Below the pieces are notes generated by a model. That model saw nothing but the letters and a program-made list of their open reading frames with translations. It was not told where the DNA came from and did no database searches. Shown in pieces: positions 58,727 through 64,000 of a DNA stretch of 64,000 nucleotides (its first letter is position 1; every line of letters begins with the position of its first letter). Position numbers and translations under genes: made by a program. The stretch is from Acanthosoma haemorrhoidale. Taxonomy: Eukaryota > Arthropoda > Insecta > Hemiptera > Acanthosomatidae. The stretch is from contig OV884011.1 of the NCBI GenBank assembly GCA_930367205.1, positions 139,497,937 through 139,561,936 of the forward strand, read 5' to 3'.

Positions 58727-59080
58727 TAAACATCAGTCTGAACGCCGGTAAGACCGACTACGTAATTGTTTCCCTCCAAAAGCGGTAAAAAGCCTTGCCA
58801 AAATCCTAACTCACTTTCTCAATGTACTACCTGGGTATAAAAATGGGTAGGCATCTCCATGGCTCTACCTCTTTTAGTAAAAAAATAGAAAAAGTACGTC
58901 ACAGGTCTTATCAGCATTCGCACTTACTAACTTCACCCAACTTGTCGCTGCGTTTCAAATTGATAATATATGTGTGTCCTCCAGCCAGCTCTGCTGTACG
59001 GTGCCCCACTATACTTCCATATATTTGACTGACAATACAATAAAAAGTCTCTAGCAATTTCAGAATGGGATCATGAGTAA
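58727..59080 (+). pseudogene. RT C-terminal fragment of the second non-LTR family
   Basis: SLNAGKTDYVIVS, then a shift, then MYYLGIKMGRHLHGSTSF, then LLTSPNLSLRFKLIIYV match the equivalent part of 55940-56300 (SVNAGKTDCVIFS, KMDRRLRFSGHF, LTSPNLSLGLKLMIYN). Several stops and frame changes occur. It is an independent degraded copy, since its lesions differ from those at 55364. Confidence 0.72.
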
Positions 59081-59269
59081 AGTGGTCAGACCTCTCGAGA
59101 GGGGGGTTAAAGAACACCAACCTGCACCCGTTTTTGGGTGTGCCGTCGTAATCGACAAATAAAGTTTTTTGACTCGTTGCATCACCTAACAAGCATAGTG
59201 TTCAACAAATAACAAAAACAAACATTGGGCATAGCCTAAATGTATTTTCCGCCATTTTGGACGCCACTC

Positions 59270-59900
59270 CGCTGTTCCAAATGTAAAAATTGTTAAAAGT
59301 ATAAAAGGTGCACCCTCGTCTCAACTACCAATTGCTGAGAGCTCCTCACCTGTAAAAAGCCCTTTGGGAGGCGCCGACGCCAGCCTAAACGTTCTTGTGG
59401 CAATAGGGTCACACTTAGGTTAGACATGTCTGACTCTGAGACTGGCCCCAGCTCCCCAGAATGTGAGGTTATACAGAGCCCCCAAACAATTACTACATGC
59501 TCTAGGTCGACTTCGGTTGGGGTGGGGGGGTCGCTGTGTCACGAGGAGGCGCCTACCCCAAACTTGGAAATAGCTGCCTGGCAAAAGAAGAGTAGGGAAC
59601 CTCCTGCATCCCTATTAGTAAGTGAGGGGGGGACAACATAGGGACAACAAGCAACACAAGACCCCATCCCCTACCCACATCGATGGCAACAAACTGTCAG
59701 AGAAAATTAGGTTAAGATTTTGATTGTTAGATGTAAGTTAGTTTTCAGTTTTATGATTCATAAGGTGAGCCCCATCACTTTTAAACATGTATATATAATG
59801 AATGTATAATGTACATTGTAGCTTTGTAACAATCGCAAATCACAGTGTAAAATTGTTAAAAATTCTTAAAAATGTATCCAAGCTACAGGACATATAATAT
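59270..59900 (+). mobile_element. non-LTR deletion derivative: 5' leader + ORF1 start + 3' UTR
   Basis: A GC-richer leader with a TATAAAAG motif (about 59299) leads to an ATG at 59426 and a short ORF. Directly after it comes the 3' UTR shared with 38460-38640, ending in an A/T-rich tail. The RT is absent, as if an internal deletion had left just the two ends. The link between the two halves is inference from adjacency. Confidence 0.4.
59426..59641 (+). CDS. short ORF, probable ORF1 N-terminus of a non-LTR element
   Basis: The 71-codon frame starts MSDSETGPSSPECEVIQSPQ and stays Ser/Pro/Glu-rich, with no zinc knuckle. Its composition and its place after a leader fit the disordered N-terminus of an R1/I/jockey-type ORF1. 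I cannot assign a function. It stops at TAG 59639-59641, just before the 3' UTR-like sequence, so the rest of ORF1 and all of ORF2 are missing. Confidence 0.35.
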   Translation: MSDSETGPSSPECEVIQSPQTITTCSRSTSVGVGGSLCHEEAPTPNLEIAAWQKKSREPPASLLVSEGGTT

Positions 59901-60830
59901 TAACCTATTATAAATAGACTCATTTGTATAGAATCTATATTGAATTCCATAATCTTTAATAACTAGGGGATATAAAGAAGAAGAAAAATAAATTATTGAT
60001 TGTCTATGATAGAATATCTTCACATTACAATTTCTTAAGATTATTTGGTAAATAAAAAAAGTTATATTTTAAATAGCCAAAAATGGAGTTAGTAGCAGTT
60101 TTCTGCAGATAACCATTTTCTTTTTTCTCGGTATCATCAATTTCCTTTCAGAAGCTACATATCACTGGAGCAGCGACCATGAATACTCGCCATGCAGTGA
60201 AAGAGAGAAAGATAGGTGAATAAAGGATGAACCGAGCTCGAAGACGGAGGAGCAGCAGACTGGAAGAGTTTTTCCAGGAGAGCGAAGAGGTCGGAGGGTA
60301 CAGAAGTAATTTATGTTGCCGACTGGTGACAAACAGCTATTCCAGGTTTGAGTGCCGCCTCACACGCTCTAAGTGCCTCCTGCGCGGTTTTCCTATTCCC
60401 TCTAGCGACTGCTCTATCTTCATCTCTTAGCATTTAGTGGTACAGTTAGCTCTATGTCTTGACGAGCTATGGTATGTTACGTACGTCTCAGCTGCGGCAT
60501 TGTAAGGTTGGATGTCAGCAGTGATGGTGTAATCTCCCTTGTAATACTCAGCTTCTTGCTTCGTAAACGTCCTTCTATCCAATGATTGCCACTGGTGGGA
60601 GATTGCACTAGTTTCTTGGAAGCTAGTTAATTTTAAGTGAATTAATTTTACATTGTCCATCTATTTTATTGTTGTATCATTTAATTTCATTTTGGAAAAT
60701 TACTCCTCAAACTACGTACTTAACCAATAATGCTTAAGGTGTCATTTTTCTTTATATTATTATGTTCCCCTCATATTGCTGCTTATTATAATTTGAAACT
60801 ATAAGATCAGTAAATTATATACATATACAT
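59901..60830. other. intergenic, nothing recognised
   Basis: Two open frames, at 60227-60430 (+) and 60427-60660 (-), lack recognisable features. Confidence 0.4.
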
Positions 60831-61684
60831 GTTAATGTACGTCAAAGTTAACTTAAAAAAGGGAAAAAAAGGTTGCGTGAAAGAACGACAACGAAAGCGA
60901 GAAACAGACTCTTTATTCAGACAAATAATCCTCATATATATTGTAACCTACCTCCTTTTTTACCATTCATCTTTTTACTCTATTTGATCAATTTAACTTA
61001 ACTAATTTGGCAGGTCCGTCATGAGATCTTTAATTCAAATTGTTTTATGTCTTTGACATAGGAATTTATCCCGATTGAATCGCCTGATCTCAAGGCTAAT
61101 GTTGTGGTTATTAATAAATTGAGAAACTGGGAATTGTGAAATATATTCAAATAAAATGGTTATAACAAATAATTATAATTAACATAGAGTACTGACAAAA
61201 AGTATAAAAAAATATTCAATTCCTTTTAAATTAGGATAGTTACTACTAATTACAAAACATGAATTTGAGCTCAATTTTTTGAATGGATCCATAATAATAA
61301 CTAATATTCATAACACCAACCTACAACTTATCCGCCCTTCTGTCTAAACACACCATGGTGTTCAATAACGTTCAACTGCTATCTTCTCTTCTCTTCCTGT
61401 AATCCAACCAACGTTACTTTCTACTATTGGTTCTTCAATAGTATGGTAACCGCCAATTCGGGAGCTTGCCACTGCGTTCTTCTCGAAGGCTTGACTAAGA
61501 CTGCCTGGTTTATCTCATCCTAGGAGTATAAGGGAAAATGACCCTTACCAGATGTGAGGGTTCATGGTCATATTCTCAAATATCATGAATGTTACAATAT
61601 ATGTAGGAATATATATATCTTCGAGATGTTTACATCCGAAGTCCGGGGATTAAGGCTGGATACTAATGGTGCCTGGACTTTAAC
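60831..61684 (-). repeat. 3' LTR of the gypsy-like element (long version)
   Basis: The 854-bp repeat is bounded by GTTAATG and CTTTAAC. The stretch 60945-61605 has no partner in the other LTR. It is either an insertion here or a deletion there, with TATAT repeats at both junctions. Confidence 0.5.
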
Positions 61685-61700
61685 CCCCCCCCCCACTTTA
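61684..61700 (-). other. polypurine tract candidate
   Basis: On the reverse strand, TAAAGT is followed by 11 G residues (C-run 61684-61694) directly before the LTR start. Confidence 0.5.
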
Positions 61701-63060
61701 CGAACCCCGTTTCATAATCTTTGAAGTCCAACCCTACGACGTCTTAGTCTATACAAAGATCGCTCCACTAATCTTACTAGGGAGCAAAGGCCACTTTCGT
61801 CCAATTCCGATAGTCTATAACTACCCTGTATTTCTCCGTCTCTTCCCTTGGTTGGTTTTATTCCTCGCCGCCCACAGAGGGTTGTTATATGGCGACGTAC
61901 TATCTACCATAATTCCTTGCCGTTTGAGGTTCTCTAGCTCCACTCAAATATGTTGACAGAGCACCTGCGGATATCATCTCTCTTTTACGTATATTACACA
62001 TTCTTGCTTTAACGGGATCTCGTTGACCGTCTTCTCCGTCACTCCTACCGCGTCCCCCTGTATGTAAACGTTATCCCCAAACTCCCTCTGTAGTCCTTCC
62101 CTTTACCCTCCTGAGTGCCCCCTCTCCGCCATAAAGCCTCTCCACCTTTCAAGTGGCGAAATTTCCCTCCTCGCTGGACTAAAAGCATTTAGTGCGGGGG
62201 CATTGTGCCACTATATGCTCCGTTCTCCCGTAACCGTGAAATCTTCTTTCCTCTCGGCAAGGCTCGTTCCTGGGTCTTGCCACCCTAAACCTCCTCTCAC
62301 CTCCCTCACTAGCTTGTCCCTACCAGTAGCTGCTGGTTCTCGCCTCTTCTAGTTTTCTACCGGGTCCATGGTTCTTCTATACATGACCCGGCTCCATCTC
62401 ATTTTGTCCCCTTGCATCTTCATTTCCTCCTCTCTGGCGCTAGCATCGATTGCTTGAGCACATTCGAGAAATGAGCGCTCGTTGAGAAATGTTACTTTCC
62501 TCCCCGTCTCCTTTACTAATTGCACCTTCAAGATGGTAGACACGAACCACATCCGGCCCCCTACTTCCTCGGTGCTGACAGAGTCTCTCATCTTCCACGT
62601 TATCTGGTTATAACGGGCTACGAGGACTGCTGCATAATGGTCACTGAAAACTGTCTTCTCCAGGGGTCCACCTTCCCCTTCTATTTGCTTTCTTCAGCCT
62701 GAGCTTCACCGTCTCCCACGGGGTTTCTTCATCCGCCTGAAATTGGTTGAGAACGCTCACTCTCACGGCATATTAGGGCTGCTTTTAACGTTTCCGCGTC
62801 CCTAGAGTCCAAAATATTTTCCTCAGTCTTAGTCTTCACCATTTCCCCTGTGAATCTCTCTAGCTTGGAGACTGCCTTCCGCTTGTCCTGTGCATTCACC
62901 TCTCTCTCATCCTAGCGAGAGCGTTGGCATGGGCTTCCGGCAGTAACGGTCTTATTGATGCTATTTGTTCCAATCCATCCGCTAAGTTTCACACGGGCTG
63001 CCTAGGCCCCTTCTTCCACCATTCTACGAAATCGGTCGCCTACTTCCACCCTCTCCGCGT
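61700..63060 (-). pseudogene. Gag-like coding remnant of the gypsy-like element
   Basis: The region is less AT-rich than its surroundings and codes on the reverse strand in shifting frames. The longest run is 62591-62349 (about 80 codons, charged). Another stretch at about 62960-62720 reads as amphipathic helices rich in Glu, Lys and Arg (for example KAVSKLERFTGEMVK). The place between primer-binding site and polypurine tract, and the helix-rich composition, suggest a Gag, but I see no zinc knuckle or other diagnostic motif. Several stops interrupt it. Confidence 0.35.
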
Positions 63061-63078
63061 TTCCGGGTTTCGGCACCA
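63061..63078 (-). other. primer-binding site candidate
   Basis: TGGTGCCGAAACCCGGAA (reverse strand) abuts the 5' LTR end, as a tRNA 3'-end complement should (TGG start). I cannot name the tRNA with certainty. Confidence 0.55.
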
Positions 63079-63283
63079 GTTAATGTACATCAACGTCACG
63101 CTTGAAAAAAAAGGGAAAAAATGTTGCGTGAAAAAACGACAACGAAAGCGAGAACAAGAATTTTTATTCAGACAAATAATACTCTCTATATATTTTCGGG
63201 ATGTTCACATCTTTAAAGTCCGGGAATACTAGTGGCGGGAGGACGAAAAAAAAACAACTTTTGTAATGCCTGGGAATATTTAA
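63079..63283 (-). repeat. 5' LTR of the gypsy-like element (short version)
   Basis: It aligns with both ends of 60831-61684 but lacks its middle. The outer boundary near 63283 is approximate. Confidence 0.45.
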
Positions 63284-63489
63284 GGGAGTAGGAATATACG
63301 CAATGAAATCCAAACTTCCCAAATGTTAGATTGCCCTCACTCCAGTCCTGGCTACCTCCTTGCAGCTATCTAGACTTCTTACTAGATAAGAGAAGGTCTC
63401 GTTGAATGATGCCCGGGGGCCAAGTAGGCCAGCTATCTCATGCTACTGCATAGCTGTCATGAACATTCGATCTACCAAAAATAAGATAA

Positions 63490-63669
63490 CTCTAAGTGGG
63501 GCGAACTCTTATGTGGTATAAAGATTTTGGGCTCAAATCCTTGGACGTTATTATTATTATATTTTAATGGCAGGCTCGTAAATAGAGGTTGGTAATAGTA
63601 TACTCGAAATCATCTGCTTTGATTGTAAGTAAATAAAGGGGTATAAACCACAAAAAAAAAAAAAAAAAA
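63490..63669 (+). repeat. SINE-like retroposon with A-tail
   Basis: A B-box-like GGGCTCAAATCC (63529-63540) is followed by a TTATTATTATTAT run, then AAATAAAGGGGTATAAACC and about 18 A residues. The terminal block matches 52842-52875 on the other strand. Confidence 0.45.
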
Positions 63670-64000
63670 TCAAGTCAAGTGATGATAAATCACACAATTA
63701 ATAGTTTCATTAATTAATAGTAAGTTTCAGTCCGTTTATGAAAACGATTCAATTTACACTTTTATAATAATAGTATTCAAATTATAAACATATTATTAAT
63801 CGGTTCGTTATTTAAATTTCCTCATAACTTTATTATTTGTATACATTTCTGTTAAGAGGAGTTAATAAGAAAAATTCGGAAAAGGCTTATGCTTTTTTTT
63901 GTGACTTTAAAGTTTATCGTTAAAAATTTCGACCGTATTCTATATTATAGAAACATATCTAGCTTTTTTATACTGACTAATTAATGACTCTTGATAATTT
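63670..64000. other. AT-rich, nothing recognised
   Basis: No features were found up to the window edge. Confidence 0.4.

Larger units (their letters stand above)
60831..63283 (-). mobile_element. gypsy-like LTR retroelement, non-autonomous or deleted
   Basis: Direct repeats begin GTTAATGTAC at 60831 and 63079 and share GTTGCGTGAAA-ACGACAACGAAAGCGAGAA, AATAATNCTC and the GATGTTNACATC...GTCCGGG region. The reverse strand gives TGGTGCCGAAACCCGGAA directly beyond the right LTR (primer-binding position) and a G-run directly before the left one (polypurine tract). The internal region is about 1.4 kb and shows no RT or integrase. The right LTR lacks about 650 bp found in the left one. Confidence 0.6.

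Noticed and set aside
59091..59102. CCTCTCGAGAGG palindrome as a regulatory site
   Set aside because: A 12-bp palindrome with no further context; too weak to call.

Overview
The window looks like insect (arthropod) genomic DNA: strongly AT-rich, with no operons and many eukaryotic retroelements. I found no intact host gene. The one candidate host exon is at 20191-20433. Nearly everything recognisable is a transposable element, a fragment of one, or a tRNA-derived short repeat lying in AT-rich filler. I cannot name the species.

Layout. 1-1009 is the 3' end of a jockey-type non-LTR retrotransposon. 2481-5613 holds a Gag-like fragment (+) next to an internally deleted gypsy/errantivirus-type LTR element (-) with two LTRs, an 18-nt tRNA-Lys-type primer-binding site, a broken integrase and an Env tail remnant. 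7274-11872 is a complete jockey-type element (-) between perfect 13-bp target-site duplications. Further pieces of the same family lie at 14141-14885, 36164-36544, 39256-39316, 46692-47695, 49236-49326 and 49871-50622. 21746-28980 is a complete BEL/Pao LTR element (+) with near-identical LTRs and a 5-bp duplication (GTAGA), but with gag/pol broken by several frameshifts. 42072-43406 is a decayed Tc1/mariner-type transposon with good inverted repeats and a tiny nested A-tail insertion. 33884-33978 and 58145-58251 are two copies of one MITE. 55364-59900 carries pieces of a second non-LTR family, next to a well-formed TATA/initiator core promoter near 55215-55250. 60831-63283 is another gypsy-like LTR element (-), with a primer-binding site and a G-run polypurine tract.

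Most interesting point. The complete jockey-type element reads as one frame from 11460 down to 7432, broken only by a TAA between ORF1 and the endonuclease and a TAG between endonuclease and reverse transcriptase. The endonuclease-RT stretch has no in-frame ATG until about 40 codons before its end. A second, independently deleted copy (47026-47028) carries the same TAG at the same codon. Either the lineage copies itself with a built-in stop (readthrough, or help in trans), or both copies descend from one defective source. The family also occurs in two forms that differ by about 170 bp in the 3' UTR.

How the parts work together. Each autonomous element would supply its own machinery: jockey ORF1 binds RNA while endonuclease and RT do target-primed reverse transcription, and in the LTR elements Gag, protease, RT, RNase H and integrase act together. 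In this window every autonomous element shows at least one lesion, so the locus reads as a repeat graveyard with a few recent arrivals. Positions come from reading the sequence by eye and boundaries may be off by a few bases.
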